Of a stretch of 64,000 nucleotides of DNA, positions 55,313 through 64,000 are shown in pieces (the first letter of the stretch is position 1; each line of letters opens with the position of its first letter). Source of the DNA: Streptococcus sp. VT 162 (GTDB taxonomy: Bacteria; Bacillota; Bacilli; Lactobacillales; Streptococcaceae); NCBI GenBank assembly GCA_000688775.2, contig CP007628.2, positions 1,860,001 through 1,924,000 on the forward strand. Direction: 5' to 3'. The position numbers and the translations under genes were made by a program. The notes below the pieces were generated by a model. That model saw only the letters and a list, made by a program, of their open reading frames with translations, did no database searches and was not told the DNA's origin.

Positions 55313-57364
55313 CTATTTTATCTTTGGTTTTCGACTCGACAAGATACCTGCCAAACCAGCTACCATTCCCATTAAGAGCAAGAAGATGGACTGTTCGCTT
55401 CCTGTATTTGGGAGGGCTTTTTCTGAGACAACTGCTTTCTTGCTAAATTGACCTGCCACCTCATAAGTCAATGGCACATTTGTAGTCACATCGTTAGCAG
55501 CCGCATTCGTTTGAGGCGTTTCTACTGGTAGACTAAAGTTTTTAGAATCCACAGAAATCGTCCGTGAGTTCGGATTGATCTTTTCATACTGGGTCAAATC
55601 AGCAGTCTTCAGATACTCTTCAAAGGCTGCATCCATAGAAGGGCCTTCTTCACGCGCACCACCTAACATCGTGTAGCCATCACCACCCGCAGCTAGGAAA
55701 TCATTGGTTGCAAGATAGTAAGTTTTTGCGAGGTCTAGGAGATCATAACGACCAGTCGTGCGGTTTTTGACCTGGATGGCCAAGACACGTTTACCTGATG
55801 GTAGGTTGGTATCATAGTAGACCTTCACACCTGAAACTTGCAAGAAACCACCACTTGGTTCTAACAATGGTTGCCCGTTCTCATCCAAGACCTTCTTGCC
55901 ATCCTTATCGACCTGCAAGATAGATCCGAGTGATTTTTCAAACATATCCAAGACTTGTTGCCCCGTCACTTGGATTTGTGAGATGGTATTTCCAAACGGA
56001 AGAACGGCAATGACATTTCCTTTAGTAATTGGTTTGCCTTTTGCAATGGTTTCACGCAAGCCACCACCATTTGTCACAGCGATGTCTGTCGGATGGCTAA
56101 ATCCTGTTTGACCATACTGATAGAGAGAGTCTGCCACGACGTTTCCGAGGTTGGTTTCACGAACCCGAACATTTTCACGATCACCGTTTAGTTCTACAGG
56201 GCTGTTTGAGACAATCTCAACCGCATTTTCAGCATCGTATTTTTGTTTAATGTCTTTGACTAGTTTTTCAACTGTAGGATTAGCTGGTAATTTTTTAGCA
56301 TCTGCAGCCGGAATCTGAGTTGGATTGCCCAAAAGCTGACGTGATTTGTAGGTGATTTTCCCTACATTATGAAGGTAGCTTCCTGTTTGGTTATAGGTAA
56401 CATTGTCTCCATAAGTCGTTGATTCTACTGTATGAGAGTGACCGTCGATTACTGTTACGCGTTTCCCTTTCAAACGAGGATTTTTAGACAAGGCTTCTGC
56501 CAAAGTTGAACCACGCCATTCTACTGGGGTTGTGGTATCCACACCCAAGTGAGCCAGCACAACATAGTGTTTGTAGTCCTTACCTTCTGCACGAGCCTTG
56601 GCTTGAACTTCTTCGATGACCTTATTGACTTCAGAGATTGGATCTGTAAAAGTTACCCCTTTAATGTTTTTAGGGTGGGTTTTTGTAGCGGTTTCAGGTG
56701 TTGTCACACCGATTACAACAAACTCATCACCTTCCACAGTCTTATCTTTATCAACGATTGTAGAAGCTTCAAAGAGACGAGCACCATTGACGTAGGTATT
56801 TGAACTAAGTAATGGGAATTTCAAGATTTCCTTGTATTTCTTAGCTTCGTCCAAACCAAAGTCAAACTCATGGTTTCCTACTGCCATGGCATCATACTGC
56901 ATCTGATTGAGAATTTCAGCACGCGCTTCACCCTTCGTAGAGTTGGAAATCGGTAAACCTTGGAAAGCATCTCCCGCATCAACAACCAGAGTATTTTGAT
57001 TTGATTTTGCACGCTCCTGCTCAATGACAGTCGCTAACTTGGCATCTCCAATTACTCCCTTTTCCTCTACAATACGACCATGGACATCATTAGTGTGTAA
57101 GATAACGGTGTCCTTTTCTTCGCTTTTAGGAGATTCAGCAGGAGCTGACGGAGTTTCTGCAGGTGCAACCGCTTCTGAAGTTTCCGAAGTTTCCGGTACC
57201 GCAGGGCTCTCAACAGGAGCTGGAGTCGCCGACGTAGCAGGAGTCGCTACAACAGCTGAACTTTCTGCAGGAGTTGTTGCTTCTTCAGCGTATACTTGTC
57301 CAGCTAAGAAGGCTGGAGCTAACAGGGCTGTCGACAAGACAGGTAACAAAGAACGTTTGTTCAT
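55313..57364 (-). CDS. LPXTG-anchored 5'-nucleotidase / UshA-type surface protein
   Basis: A 683-residue surface protein. Signal peptide 1-26 (ending GQVYA), a Pro/Ala/Thr/Glu-rich linker (30-85), then a metallophosphatase domain with ILHTNDVHGR, DAGDAFQGLP, GNHEFDFG and DGHSHT metal-binding motifs. The 5'-nucleotidase C-terminal domain (about 360-570) follows. LPNTG at about 651-655, a hydrophobic helix and a basic tail end the protein: a sortase A substrate. Likely makes adenosine from extracellular AMP, known in related species to dampen host immunity. It stands alone between adcR and dltD. Confidence 0.9.
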   Translation of the reverse strand: MNKRSLLPVLSTALLAPAFLAGQVYAEEATTPAESSAVVATPATSATPAPVESPAVPETSETSEAVAPAETPSAPAESPKSEEKDTVILHTNDVHGRIVEEKGVIGDAKLATVIEQERAKSNQNTLVVDAGDAFQGLPISNSTKGEARAEILNQMQYDAMAVGNHEFDFGLDEAKKYKEILKFPLLSSNTYVNGARLFEASTIVDKDKTVEGDEFVVIGVTTPETATKTHPKNIKGVTFTDPISEVNKVIEEVQAKARAEGKDYKHYVVLAHLGVDTTTPVEWRGSTLAEALSKNPRLKGKRVTVIDGHSHTVESTTYGDNVTYNQTGSYLHNVGKITYKSRQLLGNPTQIPAADAKKLPANPTVEKLVKDIKQKYDAENAVEIVSNSPVELNGDRENVRVRETNLGNVVADSLYQYGQTGFSHPTDIAVTNGGGLRETIAKGKPITKGNVIAVLPFGNTISQIQVTGQQVLDMFEKSLGSILQVDKDGKKVLDENGQPLLEPSGGFLQVSGVKVYYDTNLPSGKRVLAIQVKNRTTGRYDLLDLAKTYYLATNDFLAAGGDGYTMLGGAREEGPSMDAAFEEYLKTADLTQYEKINPNSRTISVDSKNFSLPVETPQTNAAANDVTTNVPLTYEVAGQFSKKAVVSEKALPNTGSEQSIFLLLMGMVAGLAGILSSRKPKIK

Positions 57365-57506
57365 TTTAAAATCCCTTTCTTTTCTTTTTCTCTTTTATAT
57401 TATACGCTATTTCTAAAAATTTTGAAACTTTTGACCTATTTTTATCTTAAATATTCGCCATTTAAACAAAAAAGCTTGGGTTTAAATCCCAAACTTTTAA
57501 CTCATT

Positions 57507-59010
<1,504 letters not shown>

Positions 59011-59020
59011 TTATATCCTT

Positions 59021-60265
59021 TTATTTTTTAAACCATAAATCATTCAAAAATCCAGAAAAGATTAAGAATGAAACCATCACGACATGGAAGGTGACAACCA
59101 TGCCAAGCAACTGAATCCAGCGATTCTCAGGTAAGGAACCCTTTCCAGCTTTTTTCCGTTCTTTATTGAGCGCTTTTTTCTTACGAACCCAAGCATCATT
59201 GATGACCAGCCCAATCCCATGAAAAAGTCCATAGGCGATGTAGTACCAGGTCACACCATGCCAAAATCCCATAATCAGCATATTGAGAATATAGGCTACA
59301 CTTGAAGTGACATTGCGATTTTTAAAGACCTTCTTTCTGGTCAACACCATGACCATCCGCATAAAGACAAAGTCACGGAACCAGAAAGACAGACTCATGT
59401 GCCAGCGATTCCAAAACTCTTTTAAATCCCTTGACAAAAAGGGCTTGTTAAAGTTGATAGGACTATGAATACCCATCAAGTTTGAAATGGCTAAGGCAAA
59501 CATAGAGTAGCCCGCAAAGTCAAAAAAGAGCTCCAGACCAAAGGTGTACATGACCGCTAAAGCGTAGAGGTTAAAGAAACCACCTGTCTGCAAGGCCAAA
59601 TTTTTCAGCGGAGGCAATAATGTCTCTCCTAAAATGTGAGCCAAGATAAACTTGTAGAGGAAGCCAAGCATGATATATTTGACAGCCTCTTCTAGCATGT
59701 CCATCAACTCATCCCGTTCAGGAATGGTCTCGTAATTTTCATTGAAGCGTTTGAAACGATCAATAGGACCACTTGAGAAAGTCGGCATAAAGAGAAGAAA
59801 ACGTAAGAATTGCCAAATCGTTAATTCCTTGATGACACCGTCTCTCAACTCAACGATAACCCCAACTGCACGAAAGGTCAAGTAAGAAATCCCTAAAAAT
59901 CCAAACAAAGATTGAGGTCCATGAATAGCAGGAGATACTTTCACAAAGACGATTGGCAATAGGGATAGAAAGCTAACCAGGTAAAATATCCATTTACTAT
60001 CCCGTTGTTTCCTGTACCTTTTGTAGAAAGATACAAGAAGTACTTGCCAGATAACATAAAGGATCAAAGCGCTTATTTGATTCGTCTTTCCACCGACCAA
60101 CATGGTGAGGATAAAGAAGAGACTAACAAACACCTCGTACAAGGCAAAACGTTTCTTGAAAAAAAGACCAATAAAGATAGGTAAAGTCGCAGCAATTACG
60201 TATAAAAAGTACTGAAGATCACCATAAGGTTCCAAATGAGGTAGCTGTTTATAAAGCTCCATCAT
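59021..60265 (-). CDS. dltB: D-alanyl transfer MBOAT protein DltB
   Basis: A 414-residue MBOAT-family membrane protein with about 11 or more TM helices. The family signature [20 protein letters not shown] and the active-site His in [15 protein letters not shown] are intact. It moves D-alanine from DltC across the membrane. Overlaps dltA by 4 bases. Confidence 0.96.
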   Translation of the reverse strand: MMELYKQLPHLEPYGDLQYFLYVIAATLPIFIGLFFKKRFALYEVFVSLFFILTMLVGGKTNQISALILYVIWQVLLVSFYKRYRKQRDSKWIFYLVSFLSLLPIVFVKVSPAIHGPQSLFGFLGISYLTFRAVGVIVELRDGVIKELTIWQFLRFLLFMPTFSSGPIDRFKRFNENYETIPERDELMDMLEEAVKYIMLGFLYKFILAHILGETLLPPLKNLALQTGGFFNLYALAVMYTFGLELFFDFAGYSMFALAISNLMGIHSPINFNKPFLSRDLKEFWNRWHMSLSFWFRDFVFMRMVMVLTRKKVFKNRNVTSSVAYILNMLIMGFWHGVTWYYIAYGLFHGIGLVINDAWVRKKKALNKERKKAGKGSLPENRWIQLLGMVVTFHVVMVSFLIFSGFLNDLWFKK

Positions 60266-61812
60266 TGGCTGTTTACCTCATTGATCAAGCCCTTGATGTC
60301 AATTTTACCATTAGGCGTTAGTGGTAAACTATCTCGATAAAGAAACTTAGACGGCATCATATAGGACATCATGATATCTGCTAGGTCTTCCTTGATAGCC
60401 TTGGTAATATCGATATCACGCTCAAACTGCTGACGGACACCGTCTTTTAGGATGACATAGGCCAGTAGATTTTGTACCTTGTGGTCCTTGTTATAACGTG
60501 GGACAGCAACAGCCGACTCGATAAAGCGAGACTTGTTGAGGTTTTGAGAGACATCTTCCAGCTCAATGCGATAACCATTAAACTTAATCTGGAAATCCAT
60601 GCGTCCACCATAGAGAAGCAATCCCTCATCTGTCATGGTTCCTACATCCCCTGTGTGGTAGGCTGGAAGACCTTCGAACTCAAAGAAAGCTTCTGCCGTT
60701 TTTTCAGGATTATTCATATAGCCTTTTGAAACAGCTGGCCCTGAAACAATGATTTCTCCTTGCTCACCATTTGGAACTTTCTTACCTTCCTCATCAATGA
60801 TAAAGGTCGGAGAATCGGCCTTGGTATAGCCGATTGGCAGGCGTTTGAGAGTCGTCAACATCTCATCAGTGACGGCAACTGCTGACAAAGCTACTGTCGC
60901 TTCTGTTGGACCATAGGCATTGATAATACGAGCATCTGGGAATCGCTCGCGCAGTTTTTGAGCAGTTTTGACCGTCAATTCTTCACCATCAAAGTAGAAA
61001 TGCGTGATGCCAGGCATTTTCTCGCTGTTAAAGTCTTCTGACAACATGGCCATATCTGCAAAAGACGGTGTTGAGGTCCAGATAGCGATTGGCAATGAAA
61101 AAATTGTCGCAAAGAGTTTTTTGAAATCCTGAGTAATGGCTGAAGGAAGAGCGAAAAGCGTGCCACCCAGTGCCAAGGTTGGCGCCCAATACATGACAGA
61201 TAGGTCAAAAGAATAAGGGGGCTGAGCCAGCATTTGCGGACGACTTGGCGTCGCAAATTCCTTATCTGTAATCATCCAGTTGGTAAAGCTGAGGAGATTA
61301 TCATGGGAGATCTGCACTCCCTTAGGCTTACCAGTCGTACCAGAAGTAAAGATGATGTAGTAGTTGTCATCTCCCTTGACTGGATGGGTCATCTCGTAGC
61401 TGGAAGCTTGAGCAAAAGCTTCATGGACTTGCTTTAAATTCAGCATCGGTGTGCTAGTTTGCTCTAATGGAAAATCTGAGATAGCAATAATCAAGCTTGG
61501 CTCTGCAACTTCTACGATAGCAGAAACTCGTTCCAAGGCCGAATGGCTATCAATTGGAATGTAGGCATGACCTGACTTAGTTAGCGCTACAAAGGTAGCT
61601 AACATCTCATATTCCTGACCACCAAAAACGACGACTGGAGATTTCTCAGACAAGCCTAGTTGGTCGATGGTTGCAGCCAAACTATCCGAATCAGCCTTCA
61701 GATCACCATAAGTATGCTCTTGCCCTAAAACATTGTAGACAGGATATGTTGGTTGCGTTTGAGCAAAGTGCTCAATCGTTTCAATCATATCTTTTATCGG
61801 TTTATTAGACAC
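60262..61812 (-). CDS. dltA: D-alanine--D-alanyl carrier protein ligase DltA
   Basis: A 516-residue adenylate-forming enzyme that activates D-Ala and loads DltC. Motifs: [15 protein letters not shown] (A3), [12 protein letters not shown] (A5), YHTGDVG (A7), and the C-terminal catalytic Lys in [12 protein letters not shown] (A10). Overlaps dltB by 4 bases and follows dltX by 20 bases. Confidence 0.97.
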   Translation of the reverse strand: MSNKPIKDMIETIEHFAQTQPTYPVYNVLGQEHTYGDLKADSDSLAATIDQLGLSEKSPVVVFGGQEYEMLATFVALTKSGHAYIPIDSHSALERVSAIVEVAEPSLIIAISDFPLEQTSTPMLNLKQVHEAFAQASSYEMTHPVKGDDNYYIIFTSGTTGKPKGVQISHDNLLSFTNWMITDKEFATPSRPQMLAQPPYSFDLSVMYWAPTLALGGTLFALPSAITQDFKKLFATIFSLPIAIWTSTPSFADMAMLSEDFNSEKMPGITHFYFDGEELTVKTAQKLRERFPDARIINAYGPTEATVALSAVAVTDEMLTTLKRLPIGYTKADSPTFIIDEEGKKVPNGEQGEIIVSGPAVSKGYMNNPEKTAEAFFEFEGLPAYHTGDVGTMTDEGLLLYGGRMDFQIKFNGYRIELEDVSQNLNKSRFIESAVAVPRYNKDHKVQNLLAYVILKDGVRQQFERDIDITKAIKEDLADIMMSYMMPSKFLYRDSLPLTPNGKIDIKGLINEVNSQ

Positions 61813-61832
61813 TGTTCCTCTTCTCCTTTAAA

Positions 61833-61964
61833 CTAGAACTCATTATAAATAAAGGTGCCTTGGCTCTGACCAAGGTAACTAAAAAAATAAAGCAAACCAA
61901 GTAAGATTACAAAATATAGAGCCGTCCGGCCTAAGAATACATGTAAATTTCGTTGTTTTTTCAT
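61833..61964 (-). CDS. dltX: DltX small membrane protein
   Basis: A 43-residue ORF: basic N-terminus (MKKQRNLHVFLGR), one TM helix (about 15-32, ALYFVILLGLLYFFSY), and the C-terminal motif GTFIYNEF typical of DltX. It ends 20 bases before dltA. DltX is known in Firmicutes dlt operons as a microprotein that relays D-alanine to teichoic acid. It is too short for many gene callers. Confidence 0.9.
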   Translation of the reverse strand: MKKQRNLHVFLGRTALYFVILLGLLYFFSYLGQSQGTFIYNEF

Positions 61965-62095
61965 AAGCTATCCATTAATATATTATTTCTATTAACTATC
62001 AGTATGTATTGTTAGTATCTTATCTTCCTAACATTTTACCACTTTATCAACCTTTTTTTCAACTGTTTACCATAACTTAAAAATTGGTTTTAGCT

Positions 62096-62117
62096 TATTT
62101 TAAGATAAGTTAAAATA
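62096..62117. promoter_or_regulatory. Inverted repeat upstream of the dlt promoter
   Basis: TATTTTAA (62096-62103), six bases, TTAAAATA (62110-62117): perfect 8-bp arms, about 130 bases upstream of dltX. A possible dlt promoter (TTGAAA, 18 bases, extended -10 TGGTAAAAT on the minus strand) lies between the repeat and dltX, around 62036-62070. Confidence 0.45.
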
Positions 62118-62134
62118 TTAATGTTTTGGCCATC

Positions 62135-62166
62135 AAAAAAGAGCCTGAGATTTTCATCTCAAACTC
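62135..62166 (-). terminator. Intrinsic terminator of glpF
   Basis: On the minus strand GAGTTTGAGAT / ATCTCAGGCTC (two G-T pairs), loop GAAA, then T6. Confidence 0.85.
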
Positions 62167-62188
62167 TGTTGCCAATAACTCTTTTATC

Positions 62189-62893
62189 TTAGAAAAGTGA
62201 AAATACGAGAACTGCTAGGGCCGCTCCGAGGATAGGTCCTACAACAGGAATCCAAGCATAAGACCAGTCTCCATCTCCCTTGTTTGGAATTGGCAAGATG
62301 CTGTGCATGATACGAGGTCCAAGGTCACGGGCTGGGTTCAAGGCATAACCCGTTGTCCCACCTAGTGAAAGACCGATACCAACAATCAAGGTCCCCACTG
62401 CAAAGGTCCCTAAACCGGCTTGAAGGTCATAGAGCCCCAAGGCAAAGATTGTCAAGAGCAAAACAAAGGTTCCAAGGATTTCGCTGATCAAGTTGGATAC
62501 TGTATTCTTGATTGCTGGTCCAGTACTAAAGGTCGCTAAGATATTCCCTGCATTTTCTTCTGCCTCATAATGTGGTTTGAATTGCAACCAAACCAAAATC
62601 TGAGCCACCATCGCTCCTGCGAATTGGGCTAGGATATAAGGGAAAACAGAACCCCAAGAGAGTGTTCCTTTTAAGGCCATAGCAAACGTCACAGCTGGAT
62701 TTAGGTGGGCTGGACTGAGCGTGCCAGATACAAAGGCCGCAACGGCTACAGCAATTCCCCATCCCATAGTAATCACAATCCATCCTGAATTGTTGCTCTT
62801 AGTTTTGGGAAGAACCACACCTGCAACAACACCATTTCCTAGGAAAATCAGGATTAAGGTCCCCAAAAATTCTCCAAATAATTCTTTCATCAT
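62189..62893 (-). CDS. glpF: Glycerol uptake facilitator GlpF
   Basis: A 234-residue aquaglyceroporin with six TM helices and the two pore motifs: NPAVTFA in the first half and NPARDLGPR in the second, the Asp after the second NPA being typical of glycerol channels. Two adjacent Met codons make the start ambiguous by one residue. It follows glpO by 70 bases on the same strand. Confidence 0.96.
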   Translation of the reverse strand: MMKELFGEFLGTLILIFLGNGVVAGVVLPKTKSNNSGWIVITMGWGIAVAVAAFVSGTLSPAHLNPAVTFAMALKGTLSWGSVFPYILAQFAGAMVAQILVWLQFKPHYEAEENAGNILATFSTGPAIKNTVSNLISEILGTFVLLLTIFALGLYDLQAGLGTFAVGTLIVGIGLSLGGTTGYALNPARDLGPRIMHSILPIPNKGDGDWSYAWIPVVGPILGAALAVLVFSLF

Positions 62894-62963
62894 ATCTTTG
62901 TCTCCATTTAAAAGAAGGAGAGAGAAGGCAAGGAAGGCTTGTCTCCCTCTCTTCTAGTTTCTC

Positions 62964-64000
62964 TTAATTTTTCAATTCCGCTAGATCGTTGTTAGTAAGG
63001 GCTGCTTCAACATCCGCACGATAAGTTGCTTTTTCTTCATCAGACCAGTCATAGAATCGTCCCATTTCATCCAGAACTGGCTCAACGATGCTATCTAAAC
63101 TATCACGCATAAAGAGCATGTGGTTGGTACGACGAAGAAGAAAGTCAACTGGGCTCAGAGCCAACTCATTGCGCATTGCATAGTGAAGTGACAAAGTGTC
63201 TGCCAAGCTGAGTCCTGGCGCTTGTTCCAAGCTGTGAGCAAGGGCAAAGACTTTCGGTGCATTTGAACCGTAAAGATTTGCAAGATAGTGGGCTTCCTTG
63301 CTATCCAAACCACGTGAAACTCCAAGTTGAGCAAAGGCTTCGATTTCTGAGTCCACATTTGCTGGGTTCAATTCTCCACCTGAAACAGGATAAGTCTTCG
63401 AGTTAATGAGTTTAAAGCTGCGGTCAAATTCGGCTTTGAGGATGTCAACCACGCGCTCCATAGCTCCTTCAGCCATCTTACGGTAGTCTGTGATTTTACC
63501 ACCAGCAAGGGTCAACAAGCCATTGTCATCACGATCCAAACTCGAACCACGAGAAACTGCAAATGGATCCAAATGTTTCTCAGATGTGCTGCTTTCAAGC
63601 TTGCTGACAGCAGATTCAACATCTTCACGCGTTTTTTCTTTCGATAGATAAGCTTCGACAGTCGCAATCAAGCTATTGAAGCTCTCATCGCTAATGGTTC
63701 CGTTATTTCCTCCATTGTAGTCAGAAGCGCTATTGCCTGCGATCAATGGACGAAGACCAGCCCAGCTGCTTTCGATATCATCAATGGTAATGTTTGCTTC
63801 TGGGAAGCGGTTGTTGACAATGCCAAGTAGATAATCCACATCTTCCTGCGTCACTTTTGGATGTTCCAAATCGCCTGTGTAGTCTGTATCCGTTGTACCA
63901 AAGTAAGTCTTGTTTTCACGTGGGAGAACAAAGACCATACGCCCGTCTCCCAAACCTGTATCAAAGTAAACCGGCTGTGAAACCTTGATCTTGCTTGAAT
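62964..64000 (-). CDS. glpO: Alpha-glycerophosphate oxidase GlpO, 5' part outside the window
   Basis: The frame stays open to the right window edge, so the apparent start near 63953 is internal; about 345 C-terminal residues are present of the usual ~608. Visible: GDGRMVFVLPRENKTYFGTTDTDYTGD, then GLRPLIAGNSASDYNGGNNGTISDE, the insertion typical of streptococcal GlpO rather than GlpD, and the C-terminal helical cap domain. It oxidises glycerol-3-phosphate with O2, making H2O2. With glpF (and probably glpK upstream, outside) it forms the glycerol operon. Confidence 0.93.
   Translation of the reverse strand, partial: SSKIKVSQPVYFDTGLGDGRMVFVLPRENKTYFGTTDTDYTGDLEHPKVTQEDVDYLLGIVNNRFPEANITIDDIESSWAGLRPLIAGNSASDYNGGNNGTISDESFNSLIATVEAYLSKEKTREDVESAVSKLESSTSEKHLDPFAVSRGSSLDRDDNGLLTLAGGKITDYRKMAEGAMERVVDILKAEFDRSFKLINSKTYPVSGGELNPANVDSEIEAFAQLGVSRGLDSKEAHYLANLYGSNAPKVFALAHSLEQAPGLSLADTLSLHYAMRNELALSPVDFLLRRTNHMLFMRDSLDSIVEPVLDEMGRFYDWSDEEKATYRADVEAALTNNDLAELKN

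Overview
The window looks like a chromosomal segment of a Mitis-group streptococcus, probably Streptococcus mitis, S. oralis or a close relative. Reasons: low-GC streptococcal coding style, BOX repeats, a pneumococcus-like gene order (tsaB-rimI-tsaD, rpoY-rnjA, mnmG, mnmA, sdaAB-sdaAA, adcRCBA, dltXABCD, glpF-glpO), and an LPXTG-anchored 5'-nucleotidase. Most genes run on the minus strand, as expected for one replichore. Both edges cut a gene: a DNA methyltransferase on the left and glpO on the right. I see no tRNA, rRNA, transposase, prophage or CRISPR array.

Layout. 1-2.0 kb: AT-rich partial adenine methyltransferase (accessory). 2.1-5.9 kb: t6A genes tsaD, rimI, tsaB behind a MarR regulator, divergent from an SDR enzyme, with a strong promoter and palindromic operator between them. 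6.0-12.2 kb: RNA housekeeping (rpoY, rnjA, mnmG, NUDIX, mnmA) and two copies of a BOX-like repeat. 12.2-15.7 kb: binding protein-argG-argH operon. 15.8-19.6 kb: lactococcin-972-type ABC pair and a divergent Rgg-like regulator. 19.6-23.5 kb: LysM protein, serine dehydratase, HAD phosphatase, one intact and one truncated DUF805 gene. 23.7-27.9 kb: FlaA1-type dehydratase, glycosyltransferase, MFS exporter. 28.1-29.9 kb: a frameshifted TPR-DUF2971 gene. 30.0-33.0 kb: PadR-DUF1700-DUF4097-membrane protein operon. 33.0-36.2 kb: DUF4299, trhO, bacteriocin-immunity-like protein, CPBP protease.

36.3-51.2 kb is a host N-glycan utilisation region. It has an importer (NgtS binding protein and two permeases, no ATPase, preceded by a perfect cre site) beside GH20, ROK kinase, GH38, GH125, GH92 and GH29 genes. 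51.2-55.3 kb: an intergenic cluster of DnaA boxes, then the zinc system adcA-adcB-adcC-adcR. 55.3-62 kb: surface 5'-nucleotidase and the dlt operon, including the small dltX gene. 62.2-64 kb: glycerol facilitator and partial glycerophosphate oxidase.

The most notable points: the importer and glycosidase genes, which I recall being about 200 kb apart across the origin in pneumococcus, meet here at a BOX element, consistent with an origin-spanning inversion; two BOX copies end exactly on the stop codons of glycosidase genes; and the DnaA-box cluster lies far from any dnaA or dnaN gene. No wholly new system is proven. The best candidates for new biology are the DnaA-box locus, the TPR-DUF2971 gene and the PadR envelope operon.
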